Of a stretch of DNA of 64,000 nt, positions 25,948 through 35,279 are shown one piece after another. This DNA is from Bacteroidia bacterium (lineage in GTDB: Bacteria; Bacteroidota; Bacteroidia; Chitinophagales; UBA2359): contig JAUHXA010000009.1 of assembly GCA_030427245.1 (NCBI GenBank), positions 98,438 through 162,437 on the forward strand. Direction: 5' to 3'. Positions within the stretch are counted from its first letter, which is position 1; each line of letters starts with the position of its first letter. Made by a program: the position numbers and the translations under genes. A model generated the notes under the pieces. The model searched no databases. It had not been told where the DNA came from and was given only the letters and a program-made list of their open reading frames with translations.

Positions 25948-27720
25948 CTAATCCACCACCAACTTCCCCCCCTTCAATGTCCGCCCCTCACTCACCAACC
26001 GATACAAATACATGCCCTCTACCAAATCTCCAATATCCAATATCTTTTCAGAATTATTAATTAACAATTGATAATTATTAATTAATCGTCCTTGTAGGTC
26101 ATACAATTCCAACCGCCCTTCCCTCGGCAAATCATAATCAATCCGAAGCTGTCCGTCACTCACAGGATTGGGATAAAGCTTAAAAGAAAAAGCAGGCAAA
26201 CCCTCAACTTCTTCAATCCCCACAATCTCCTCCCCTGCAATTATCTTAATATCCATTATCGAGCTATCTGAACACACCACAGCCGTCAAAGTCACAATAT
26301 ACGACTCCCCTTTCTCCGCAAAAGTATGGCTCGGATGCAGTTCCTCCGAAGTCGTGCCATCTCCAAAGTCCCACAAAAAATGCCCACCGTCTATGCTGTC
26401 GGGATAGACGTATTGACTGTGATTCGTGAAGTGATAGGTGAGGGAATTTTCAGCGTCTTGTTCGGCGGAGAAGGAGGTTTGGGGTTCGGTGAGGAGTCCG
26501 AGGCAGTTGGTTTTGATGAATAAGGCATCTGCTGGTCCTCCCTCCAAATAAGCACGACCGGCCATGATAAACCCATCTTTTCCATCCATTCGATTGTTGG
26601 TAATCGCCATAGCATAAGCTTGGTCGGGGTAAAAATCATCTCCATATTTTCGCTCCCACAATAAATTTCCATTCCTATCTAACTTCAAAATTTGAACATC
26701 TGTATTGAATATTGTTCCTTCATGTACATAACTCCCCGCACAAATAAAAGTACTGTCTGAAAGTTGATACATATCTCCCAGTACTTCCTCATAGAACAAT
26801 TCATCTTCGTTTACCCACTCGATTTCCCTATCTGAGTTTAACTTCAAAAACACCATGCCGTCATAGACCGCTTGATAACCCGACCAAGTTTTAACTGCCA
26901 ACAAAAAACCTCCATCTAAGGTCTGTATCATCTTAGTAGATTGGTCTTCTCCTGCAATAAAGTCATCATGGGGCAAAATATCATCTATATCAATCACTTT
27001 TTCCCAAATTCGATTGCCATATTGGTCTATCTTTGCCAACGCCACATCTCCCGAACCCAAATGCCATTCTTTTGTACCAAAGGCATAGAAATGGTCTTCT
27101 TCATTGGGAACAGGTTGAACATCGGTATAATAGCTGTTGCTTCGATAGTCTCCAAAGATGGTATCTGACTGAGGCTCAAAATTTTGATTGGTTTTGATAA
27201 AATAGGGAAACCAACCAATCAAATCATTTATATTTTGAATGTATACGCCATTTATTAAATACCCTTGATCCGAAGTTGGTAAAAAATGCCAAAATAAACT
27301 GTAATGGCTTGTCGTATCTGCCCTTCCACTTTGAAGTACGTTTCCAAACTCATCTGTTGTAAAATAATGACCATAAGCATCTACAACACCCACATTTTGA
27401 ATATAGGGAGATAATATAAATCCATTTTCAATAGGATTTATCATACCATGTAAATTATTTAAGGTATCATACTTATAAGCCGTATGGTAGAGTATTTCTC
27501 CTTGATTGTTTATAATCGTTGATTGCGTGTACCAAACATCAGGAGGATTTACGGTAGTTCCCGATAGGAAGTAAGTACTATCAGGTTTTACATAAATATC
27601 CGCAAAATAATCTGTTCGATTCCAATTGTATGTATTTATAAAATATTTTGAAGTTTGGGCAGGTAAAAGCATTGAAGATAACAGAAGCAAAATAAGGTAT
27701 AAATAGTATTTGTTTTTCAT
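25948..27720 (-). CDS. T9SS type-A sorted PKD-domain protein, paralogue 1
   Basis: The start is placed at 27720 (MKNKYYLYLILLLLSSMLLP, signal peptide) rather than six codons upstream. About 590 residues: a beta-propeller-like N-terminal region with repeated LNSDREIEW, LDRNGNLLWERKYG and MIQTLDGGFLL segments. Residues about 435-510 form a PKD domain (GGHFLWDFGDGTTSEELHPS). The C-terminus FKLYPNPVSDGQLRIDYDLP is a type-A sorting domain with final GKLVVD. It is secreted and anchored by T9SS. It is nearly identical to the next gene over about 1.0 kb in the middle and differs at both ends. Confidence 0.9.
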   Translation of the reverse strand: MKNKYYLYLILLLLSSMLLPAQTSKYFINTYNWNRTDYFADIYVKPDSTYFLSGTTVNPPDVWYTQSTIINNQGEILYHTAYKYDTLNNLHGMINPIENGFILSPYIQNVGVVDAYGHYFTTDEFGNVLQSGRADTTSHYSLFWHFLPTSDQGYLINGVYIQNINDLIGWFPYFIKTNQNFEPQSDTIFGDYRSNSYYTDVQPVPNEEDHFYAFGTKEWHLGSGDVALAKIDQYGNRIWEKVIDIDDILPHDDFIAGEDQSTKMIQTLDGGFLLAVKTWSGYQAVYDGMVFLKLNSDREIEWVNEDELFYEEVLGDMYQLSDSTFICAGSYVHEGTIFNTDVQILKLDRNGNLLWERKYGDDFYPDQAYAMAITNNRMDGKDGFIMAGRAYLEGGPADALFIKTNCLGLLTEPQTSFSAEQDAENSLTYHFTNHSQYVYPDSIDGGHFLWDFGDGTTSEELHPSHTFAEKGESYIVTLTAVVCSDSSIMDIKIIAGEEIVGIEEVEGLPAFSFKLYPNPVSDGQLRIDYDLPREGRLELYDLQGRLINNYQLLINNSEKILDIGDLVEGMYLYRLVSEGRTLKGGKLVVD

Positions 27721-27810
27721 AGTGCAAAATATTGTCATTGAAGGAGATATGGTTCACAATATCTACATAACAGAACGCTATTTTGTTTTCACTCCACCAC
27801 CAATACCGAG

Positions 27811-29580
27811 CTATCGGCACAAGACTTTCCCACTCTTCAAAGTCCGCTCATCACTCACCAACCGATACAAATACATCCCCTCCGCAAAATCCCCCAAATC
27901 CAATTCCACCCAATCATTAACCATTAACAACTGATAATTAACCATTAACTTCCCTTGCAGATCATACAATTGCAGCAAGCCCTCTTTTGGCAAATCATAC
28001 TCCACCCGAAGCTGTCCGTCACTCACAAGATTGGGATAAAGCTTAAAAGAAAAAGCAGGCAAACCCTCAACTTCTTCAATCCCCACAATTTCCTCCCCTG
28101 CAATTATCTTAATATCCATTATCGAGCTATCTGAACACACCACAGCCGTCAAAGTCACAATATAAGATTCTCCTTTCTCCGCAAAAGTATGACTCGGATG
28201 CAGTTCCTCCGAAGTCGTGCCGTCTCCAAAATCCCACAAAAAATGCCCTCCGTCTATGCTGTCGGGATAGACGTATTGACTGTGATTCGTGAAGTGATAG
28301 GTGAGGGAATTTTCAGCGTCTTGTTCGGCGGAGAAGGAGGTTTGGGGTTCGGTGAGGAGTCCGAGGCAGTTGGTTTTGATGAATAAGGCATCTGCTGGTC
28401 CTCCCTCCAAATAAGCACGACCGGCCATGATAAACCCATCTTTTCCATCCATTCGATTGTTGGTAATCGCCATAGCATAAGCTTGGTCGGGGTAAAAATC
28501 ATCTCCATATTTTCGCTCCCACAATAAATTTCCATTCCTATCTAACTTCAAAATTTGAACATCTGTATTGAATATTGTTCCTTCATGTACATAACTCCCC
28601 GCACAAATAAAAGTACTGTCTGAAAGTTGATACATATCTCCCAGTACTTCCTCATAGAACAATTCATCTTCGTTTACCCACTCGATTTCCCTATCTGAGT
28701 TTAACTTCAAAAACACCATGCCGTCATAGACCGCTTGATAACCCGACCAAGTTTTAACTGCCAACAAAAAACCTCCATCTAAGGTCTGTATCATCTTAGT
28801 AGATTGGTCTTCTCCTGCAATAAAGTCATCATGGGGCAAAATATCATCTATATCAATCACTTTTTCCCAAATTCGATTGCCATATTGGTCTATCTTTGCC
28901 AACGCCACATCTCCCGAACCCAAATGCCATTCTTTTGTACCAAAGGCATAGAAATAGTCTTCTTCATTGGGTACAGGTTGAACATCGGTATAATAGCTGT
29001 TACTTGAATAATCTCCAAAGATAGTATCTGTCTGAGGCTCAAAATTTTGGTTGATTTTGATAAAGTAAGGAAACCTACCACTAACTTCACCTTCACTATA
29101 TATATATACACCATTGATTAAGTAGCCTTTATCAGAAGTCGGTAAAAAATGCCAAAAGAAACTGTCATAGCCTATTGTATCTACTATATCGCTTTGAATT
29201 ATATTCCCTATACTATCTACTACTAAAAAATGACCATGAACATCTGTCCTCTCTAAGTTTCGGGTATAAGGACTTAAAATGAAATTTTCTCCAATAGGAT
29301 TTATCATGCCATTCGCATTATTTAAAGTATCGTATTTATAATCCGTATTGTAAAGTATTTCTCCCCGATTGTTGATGATTGTTGATTGAGTGTACCAAAC
29401 ATCAGGGGGATTTACGGTAGTTCCCGATAGGAAGTAAGTACTATCAGGTTTTACATAAATATCCGCAAAATAATCTGTTCGATTCCAATTGTATGTATTT
29501 ATAAAATATTTTGAAGTTTGGGCAGAAAGGGTTTGAAGAATCATTAATCCTAAAAAGGCAACAAAAATATATTTGCTCAT
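27811..29580 (-). CDS. T9SS type-A sorted PKD-domain protein, paralogue 2
   Basis: This is a 589-residue paralogue of the preceding gene. The signal peptide (MSKYIFVAFLGLMILQTLSA) differs, but the mature start TSKYFINTYNWNRTDYFADI is identical. Residues about 195-520 are almost identical to paralogue 1, including the PKD domain. The C-terminal sorting domain differs (YPNLVSDGQLRVEYDLPKEG) and ends KSGKVLCR, with Asn-Leu-Val instead of the usual PNPV and no VVD/VVR-type end. The changed tip might weaken T9SS recognition. The two genes lie in tandem 90 nt apart. Confidence 0.88.
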   Translation of the reverse strand: MSKYIFVAFLGLMILQTLSAQTSKYFINTYNWNRTDYFADIYVKPDSTYFLSGTTVNPPDVWYTQSTIINNRGEILYNTDYKYDTLNNANGMINPIGENFILSPYTRNLERTDVHGHFLVVDSIGNIIQSDIVDTIGYDSFFWHFLPTSDKGYLINGVYIYSEGEVSGRFPYFIKINQNFEPQTDTIFGDYSSNSYYTDVQPVPNEEDYFYAFGTKEWHLGSGDVALAKIDQYGNRIWEKVIDIDDILPHDDFIAGEDQSTKMIQTLDGGFLLAVKTWSGYQAVYDGMVFLKLNSDREIEWVNEDELFYEEVLGDMYQLSDSTFICAGSYVHEGTIFNTDVQILKLDRNGNLLWERKYGDDFYPDQAYAMAITNNRMDGKDGFIMAGRAYLEGGPADALFIKTNCLGLLTEPQTSFSAEQDAENSLTYHFTNHSQYVYPDSIDGGHFLWDFGDGTTSEELHPSHTFAEKGESYIVTLTAVVCSDSSIMDIKIIAGEEIVGIEEVEGLPAFSFKLYPNLVSDGQLRVEYDLPKEGLLQLYDLQGKLMVNYQLLMVNDWVELDLGDFAEGMYLYRLVSDERTLKSGKVLCR

Positions 29581-29664
29581 GGTTTTTATTTTTGAGTTTT
29601 AGTAGAAACACAGCTAAGCGAAATATTTTAAAACTTCGCTTAACTGCTGTTATTGAAAGAATAA

Positions 29665-30062
29665 TTATTTGATAATCAGCAATTTTCCCCTCTGTATAAT
29701 TTGGTTTTCTACTTCGACGGTATAAAAATAAATGCTATTTTCATATTTACTCACATCTAAGGGGAGTTCGCCTTGTCCATGAATAGAAATACGTTCATAA
29801 ACCTGACCAGTAGCATCGTAAATGCGTAAAATTCCTGTTTGGTTTTTCAATAACTCAAAAGAAATCACTACTTGGTTGCTGGCAGGATTGGGACTGAAAT
29901 CCATTTTGAGAAAAAATATTGCCGGCAGGTTGATCTGATTGTTGACCATTATTACACTTCCCCTGTGGACCTAAACTTCCCAACTCTCCTCCCCATGCTA
30001 TCGCCCCTATTCCAGCATAGAGGTTAGAAGTAAATTCATATTTGCGCCAAATACCCCTGAAT
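29665..30062 (-). pseudogene. Remnant of a third T9SS-sorted protein
   Basis: A frame at 29665-29949 encodes only a type-A sorting domain (FSPNPASNQVVISFELLK, GILRIYDATGQVYERIS, IYFYTVEVENQIIQRGKLLI). Upstream in another frame the DNA reads YEFTSNLYAGIGAIAWGGEL, so the body appears frameshifted and truncated. It lies just upstream of the two intact T9SS paralogues and probably represents a decayed neighbour. Confidence 0.6.
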
Positions 30063-30498
30063 TTACATTGTTAAATGTACATCCAAAAACTGAAAATCGA
30101 ATGGGAGAATGGGATTCAATAGGTTTTGCGTCCATATTCCCGCTTCCATTCGGTCAGTTATCTCATTGAAAGGATACCTAAACACATCATAAAGAGTAAA
30201 CAAGACAAATGAATCCCTTGGATTGAAAAATTTTTCATAATAAAACAATTTTTAGAAATTAAATAATAGTTAGGTTTATAAGCAGATTCAATTTACTATA
30301 AAAAAGTGATAACTACAATATTTAATTTCTATACACCATAAAGTAAATATAGTTTTTGTTATGAAAAAACATTAAACAACATCAAATCATACAAATATAA
30401 ATAATTTGAAAATCATTTCATCTTGTTTTATGACATAGCAATGACAAAAAAGCATCAACCAAATTTTCAAAGAACCCAAATCATTCACAATCAATTCT
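30063..30498. other. AT-rich intergenic stretch without a supported gene
   Basis: A 61-codon minus-strand frame (30063-30248) has no recognisable features and may be further debris of the T9SS remnant. The rest is very AT-rich; I see no hairpin with a T-run, tRNA or repeat. Confidence 0.5.
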
Positions 30499-31185
30499 CT
30501 AATCACCAATCTCCCCTTTCCCTTTTCTCCCCTTCACATCCTTGTCCAAATCCAAATTGATAGGCGGTGCATTCAACTGCCCTCCGCCAATATCATCCAA
30601 CCACAAGTCTGCGTCCTTGTTCATAAATGCTACAATACGTTCCTTGATAAAGTTGGCTTGTTGAAGCGTGTCAATATCATCCAAAATATCCACTGTCTTG
30701 CCATTACACAGCTTGGCTTTCAAGGTGAAAGCATTGGCAAAAGAAGCTCGATGAATAAATTGTCCCTTTTTTCGCTCAACAATAAACTCTTCAATGTCTT
30801 CCACCTGAATTTCCTCTTTCTTCAATCTCGAAATACCTCGTGCGTATTTTTTCTCAATATTGATTCGGTAAGGATTCACCTGAATAGTAGCCGATTTGAT
30901 GCGAGTACGATCCCTTATTTTCTTGTTTTTGAAAGCACTCGTCAGCACAAAAATCATTGGAATCAAGGTAAACATCAAACTCGCAATACCCATATTCATC
31001 AGAGGCATTCCGACCCAAAGCATACTCCAAATAATAATAAAAATACGCCCGAATATATCCCCAGGATTTCTATTTCGAGAACGTCTTCGTTTTTGTCCAT
31101 CGTACTTAATTTCCAAAAAACTTCGCAGTTCAAACATGTCTATACCCTCTGGAAGTTTTATTTCATTGTCAAATCTATCGCTCAT
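30499..31185 (-). CDS. Membrane protein with two transmembrane segments
   Basis: This is 228 residues. The N-terminal cytoplasmic region is rich in Arg (KYDGQKRRRSRNRNPGDI). Two adjacent membrane helices (IFIIIWSMLWVGMPLMNMGI and ASLMFTLIPMIFVLTSAF) follow, then a basic loop KNKKIRDRTRIKS. The C-terminal half is a beta-rich domain (INIEKKYARGISRLKKEEIQ) like PH/bPH membrane-associated domains. I do not recognise a named family. It is transcribed towards the T9SS remnant and is separated by 109 nt from the histidine kinase gene. Confidence 0.75.
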   Translation of the reverse strand: MSDRFDNEIKLPEGIDMFELRSFLEIKYDGQKRRRSRNRNPGDIFGRIFIIIWSMLWVGMPLMNMGIASLMFTLIPMIFVLTSAFKNKKIRDRTRIKSATIQVNPYRINIEKKYARGISRLKKEEIQVEDIEEFIVERKKGQFIHRASFANAFTLKAKLCNGKTVDILDDIDTLQQANFIKERIVAFMNKDADLWLDDIGGGQLNAPPINLDLDKDVKGRKGKGEIGD

Positions 31186-31294
31186 TTTTTTCGATTATAT
31201 TTATAGAATAGAACGCTCTCACAAAATAAGTATTTTTTGTAAGATAGAGGAATTGTAGGATTGTTGGCTTGTTTACAATATCATCATCACGCCC

Positions 31295-32647
31295 TTAGAT
31301 TTCTACATTAAAAGCCACCCCTCGCTCCAACTCATTGAACCAAATCCGCCCTTTGTGCAAGCGTATAATTTGGCGTGAAAGACTCAAACCAATCCCCGAA
31401 CCTTTTTCTTTGGTTGTAAAAAACGGAATAAAAATCTGCTCCTTCAATTCTTCGGGAATCCCTCCGCCATTGTCCTGTACTTGAATAATTGTACGGTTTT
31501 CGGCAGTGCGGAAAGCAATTAGGCGTATGCATCCATCTGATTGACTTCCAACAGACTGCATGGCATTTTTAAGAAGATTGATCAGCACTTGCTCCAATAA
31601 TTGAGGATCGGCAGTCATCACCATTTCATAAGGAGGCATTTCGATGTCGAATTGAATTTTTCGTTGTTGCCATTCACTTTTGAAGAGCATTGCCAAACGT
31701 TGCAGCAATTCTTGTACGACTACTTTCTGGAAGTTGGGTTTGGGTTGTTTGTAGATACTTCGATAGGCATTCACAAATCGCAGCAGCCCTTTACTTCTAT
31801 TTTCAATCGTATGCAAGCCCTGGCGAATGTCCTCGATGTCTTCAGGGTGAATATCTTCCAAAGGTTTTTGCTTTCCCGATTCATCTTCAATCAAGGTGTT
31901 GATGAGTTCGGTGAGTGAAATAATAGGTGTAACCGAATTCATAATCTCATGCGTAGTCACACGAATCAATTTTTGCCAAGCCTCCAATTCCTTTTCGTCC
32001 AATTCAGGGCGAATATTTTGCAGAGAAATCAGCTTAAAATATTCGTTTTGCAGCTTAAATTCGGTGGCTTCAACCGATAGATTCAACAGTTCTTCCCGAA
32101 TGACCAATTTCACCAATTCCCGTTCGCCTGACTTCATTTTTTGCAGCATATAAAGCAAATCCGCATCAACATGCTTCAAGGCTTCAATATTCTTCAAATA
32201 GGGTTTGTGCAACATTCGTTGGGCGGCATGATTCATCAGTTGAATATTGCCACTTTCATTGAAGCAAATCAGGGCTACTCCTACATGCTCGACCACATTT
32301 TGAAGGTATTGGTGATTGGATTCTTTTTCAGCTCTGAGGTTTTGAAATTCACTGGTGATGATGTTAAAGGCTTCCTTCAATTCATTGTGAGAAGGGCTCA
32401 AATTATTGATAGTAAAAGTATTGGCGAAATCTCGGTATTTGATAGCAAGCAGAAAATTTTTGAGATCTCGATTGGTACGCTCTACATAATAAATCAGTTC
32501 TACAATCAAAGCCACCACTACCAAGCCCATTACCACATTGGTAATCAACCATTTTGTTTCGGTCAAACCATAGACCACCCCAAATGCCAACAAGCATATA
32601 ATACTAACCCGAATAATTACATTGATACTGAACCGCCTATAAACCAT
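31295..32647 (-). CDS. NtrY-like sensor histidine kinase
   Basis: This 450-residue inner-membrane kinase has two N-terminal membrane helices ([15 protein letters not shown] and [20 protein letters not shown]). A PAS-like domain follows ([20 protein letters not shown]), then H-box [21 protein letters not shown]-box [14 protein letters not shown]1 [13 protein letters not shown] and G2 [13 protein letters not shown]. It overlaps the upstream NtrC-type regulator by 11 bases, so they form a two-component operon. The signal is unknown; the short periplasmic loop suggests membrane or cytoplasmic sensing. Confidence 0.93.
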   Translation of the reverse strand: MVYRRFSINVIIRVSIICLLAFGVVYGLTETKWLITNVVMGLVVVALIVELIYYVERTNRDLKNFLLAIKYRDFANTFTINNLSPSHNELKEAFNIITSEFQNLRAEKESNHQYLQNVVEHVGVALICFNESGNIQLMNHAAQRMLHKPYLKNIEALKHVDADLLYMLQKMKSGERELVKLVIREELLNLSVEATEFKLQNEYFKLISLQNIRPELDEKELEAWQKLIRVTTHEIMNSVTPIISLTELINTLIEDESGKQKPLEDIHPEDIEDIRQGLHTIENRSKGLLRFVNAYRSIYKQPKPNFQKVVVQELLQRLAMLFKSEWQQRKIQFDIEMPPYEMVMTADPQLLEQVLINLLKNAMQSVGSQSDGCIRLIAFRTAENRTIIQVQDNGGGIPEELKEQIFIPFFTTKEKGSGIGLSLSRQIIRLHKGRIWFNELERGVAFNVEI

Positions 32648-34016
32648 ATTTTGTCATTTTGCGATACAAAGTCGTTCGCCCCAAGCCCAGCTCTTTGGCT
32701 GCTTTGCTGAGGTTGCCATCGTGCTTCAAGATAGCATTTTTAATCGCCAATTTTTCCATATCCTCCAAATTGAGCGTTGGACTCACCTGTTTTTGTGAAG
32801 AACTCATAGAACCGTGTTGATGCAACAAGAAATCATCGGGCTGCAAGACTATTCCTTCCGCCATGATGACTGCCCGTTCCAAAGCATGTTGCAATTCTCG
32901 CACATTCCCTTGCCAAGTATATTGCTGCAATTTTTGAAGGGTTTCGGCTGCAAAGTCCATGCCTTCCTTCTGATATTTTTGGCTGTAAAGTTTCAAAAAA
33001 TGCTGAGCCAAAAGTGGGATATCCTCCAAGCGTTCTCTAAGCGGAGGCAGTTGAATTTCAACAGTATTGATTCTATAAAGGAGGTCTTGACGAAATTCTT
33101 TTTGACGCACCATTTCATAAAGAGGCATATTGGTCGCACACACCAAACGCACATCTATGTCAATTGGGCGATTCGTTCCGACTCTCACAATACGTTTGTT
33201 TTGAAGAGCAGTCAGCAACTTTGCTTGAAGGGGTAGAGAAACATTGCCGATTTCGTCCAAAAATAGTGTGCCTTTTGATGCCACTTCAAAACGCCCTTCT
33301 CTATCGTTTTTGGCATCGGTAAACGCTCCTTTTTTGTGACCAAACAATTCGGATTCAAACAAACTTTCGGGAATCGCTCCCAAATCTACTTTTACAAACT
33401 CTTGTTTGCTTCGATTGGAGTGATGGTGTAAAGCACTTGCTACCAAATCCTTACCCGTTCCATTTTCGCCCAAAATCAACACATTCACATCTGTCTTTGC
33501 CACCTTATCTATCAGTGCAAAAACCTTTTTCATCGCCAAAGATTCGCCGATAATCGCACTAAAATCTGCTTTTGAAGTTTTGGAAGAGGCCCTTTGTCCT
33601 GTCAGCTTTTCATTTTGAGTTCCCTCAAGTTCTCGGGGTTTATTCAAAAAGGCATTTTGTACAGTTTCCAATAGCTTCTGATTATCCCACGGCTTCACGA
33701 CAAAATCACTTGCTCCTTCTTTCATCGCCTTCACTGCCAATTCAACTTCGCCATGTGCGGTAATCATTACCACATTCGTATTGGGCATATTTTGACGAAT
33801 ATACTTCAACCATCGAATCCCCTCAGAACCCGTCTCTCGCCCCCTCGCAAAGTTCATATCCAACAACACCACATCATAATGGTCTTTTTCAAACAATGTC
33901 TGAATACGATGTGGGCTTGTAGTTGTCTGCACATGCTCAAAATGCCGCTTTAGCAACATTCTGGCGGTAAGCAAAATATCTGGGTCGTCGTCAATGATAA
34001 GTATGTTGCCTTTCAA
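32637..34016 (-). CDS. NtrC-family sigma-54 response regulator
   Basis: This 459-residue protein has a receiver domain at 1-120 (phosphoacceptor Asp in VVLLDMNFARG), an AAA+ domain (Walker A GENGTGKDLVASALHHHS, Walker B GTLFLDEIGNVSLPLQAKLL, sensor PLRERLEDIPLLAQHF) and a C-terminal Fis helix-turn-helix (NLSKAAKELGLGRTTLYRKM). The sigma-54 contact loop reads GAFTDA instead of GAFTGA, a variant found in functional members. It activates sigma-54 promoters after phosphorylation by the cognate kinase directly downstream. Targets are not evident here. Confidence 0.95.
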   Translation of the reverse strand: MKGNILIIDDDPDILLTARMLLKRHFEHVQTTTSPHRIQTLFEKDHYDVVLLDMNFARGRETGSEGIRWLKYIRQNMPNTNVVMITAHGEVELAVKAMKEGASDFVVKPWDNQKLLETVQNAFLNKPRELEGTQNEKLTGQRASSKTSKADFSAIIGESLAMKKVFALIDKVAKTDVNVLILGENGTGKDLVASALHHHSNRSKQEFVKVDLGAIPESLFESELFGHKKGAFTDAKNDREGRFEVASKGTLFLDEIGNVSLPLQAKLLTALQNKRIVRVGTNRPIDIDVRLVCATNMPLYEMVRQKEFRQDLLYRINTVEIQLPPLRERLEDIPLLAQHFLKLYSQKYQKEGMDFAAETLQKLQQYTWQGNVRELQHALERAVIMAEGIVLQPDDFLLHQHGSMSSSQKQVSPTLNLEDMEKLAIKNAILKHDGNLSKAAKELGLGRTTLYRKMTKYGL

Positions 34017-34217
34017 TTTTTTTTTGTTTTTAAATGTTTGGGTCGTATTTTATGATGCTAATTTAAACACAGATTTCGCAGATATTTCAGATGTCAAATA
34101 TAAATAATCATTTGAATAATTAAGATACTGAAATACAAAAACATATATTTCTGTTTATCAATATTCAATATTTTACATTTAGACCTACGAAATGTAGACT
34201 AAAAGCTCTCCTCATTT

Positions 34218-35051
34218 TCAAGTCTTTTCCAGTAAGCCCCTAAACAAATTAGGATAATCCGTAATCACTCCATCCACCCCCATCTTTAACAATCGCTGAA
34301 TATCTTCCAATTCATTGACCGTCCAAGTAATCAACAATAGTCCTTTTTCATGTGCTTTTTGCAGCAGTTCAGGAGTGACAGACTTGTAGTAAGGAGCGTA
34401 AACATTGGGCAAAAATCCCAATTTGCTCAGATTCCATTCGAGGCTTTTATCGTTGTCGACCAACAGAGAAAGCGGTAAACTTGGGTTGATTTTTTTGAAG
34501 GCCTGCACAATTCGCACATCAAAAGACTGCACCAATACTCTATCTGCAATGCCGCAATCAAAGATTAAATCATACACCAACTGAGCAAACTCAGCAGGTG
34601 GTGGCTGAAAAATGTGGTCTCCCTCCTCCCCTTCTGTCTTCACTTCTATATTGTAAAACACTTTCTGAAGGCCTTGTTTTGCAGTATATTCGTCACAAAC
34701 TTCAATAACCTCCTTCAATAGTGGCTTGTATACAGGCATTGTTTGTTGCCGAGGGAAACGAGGATTTTGCCGCTGTCCACAATCGTATTGCCGTATTCGA
34801 TCGTAGGTCATGTCATACAATCGCAGATTTTTTTCCTCTGATTCCGATACGGGTTTGCCGTTGGGCTTGGAACAAAAATGATGGGAAAACCATCCTTCAT
34901 GAGAGACAACGACTTCTTGATCAGCACTGATAACCACATCAAGTTCAAAAGTAGTCACGCCGTATTCGAGCGACTTCAAAAAGGCAGGAATGGTGTTTTC
35001 GGGCATCAAACCCCTTGCTCCTCTGTGGCTTTGAAAGGTAAATGAATTCAC
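34218..35051 (-). CDS. Glycerophosphodiester phosphodiesterase
   Basis: This is 277 residues. The N-terminus QSHRGARGLMPENTIPAFLK carries the catalytic HRG and PENT motif, ELDVVISADQEVVVSHE the metal ligands, and ITWTVNELEDIQRLLKMGVD with GVITDYP the C-terminal TIM-barrel signature. It hydrolyses glycerophosphodiesters to sn-glycerol 3-phosphate and an alcohol. No signal peptide is visible, so it appears cytosolic. It is transcribed alone, divergent from the patatin lipoprotein gene. Confidence 0.95.
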   Translation of the reverse strand: MNSFTFQSHRGARGLMPENTIPAFLKSLEYGVTTFELDVVISADQEVVVSHEGWFSHHFCSKPNGKPVSESEEKNLRLYDMTYDRIRQYDCGQRQNPRFPRQQTMPVYKPLLKEVIEVCDEYTAKQGLQKVFYNIEVKTEGEEGDHIFQPPPAEFAQLVYDLIFDCGIADRVLVQSFDVRIVQAFKKINPSLPLSLLVDNDKSLEWNLSKLGFLPNVYAPYYKSVTPELLQKAHEKGLLLITWTVNELEDIQRLLKMGVDGVITDYPNLFRGLLEKT

Positions 35052-35177
35052 TTTTTGTAGATTTTAGTCGCAAATATAAAACAAATTGGTTGTTTAGAAT
35101 CTGTAAATGAGAGTTTGGAGGTTTAGTTCTCAAATATTAATGAATTGTTTATTTTTGTTCAAACAATTCAAATTGCC

Positions 35178-35279
35178 ATGAAACGTCTTTGATTAAATAA
35201 TCATTAAAACAAGAAGGCAAATGATTATTTAATCATGGTAAGTTCTATCTGACCTTCAAAAAATAAACATGAACGGATG
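35178..35279 (+). promoter_or_regulatory. Conserved 5' leader element, copy 2
   Basis: CATGAAACGTCTTTGATTAA and TAATCATT, spacer, AATGATTATTTAATCATGG, then AAGTTCTATCTGACCTTCAA and a block ending CGGATG at the start codon of 35277. The two AT-rich arms are inverted repeats able to form a stem of 13 or more bp. Confidence 0.55.

Noticed and set aside
26326..28535. Paired identical short frames antisense to the T9SS paralogues
   Set aside because: They are identical only because the overlying genes are duplicated; no independent coding evidence.
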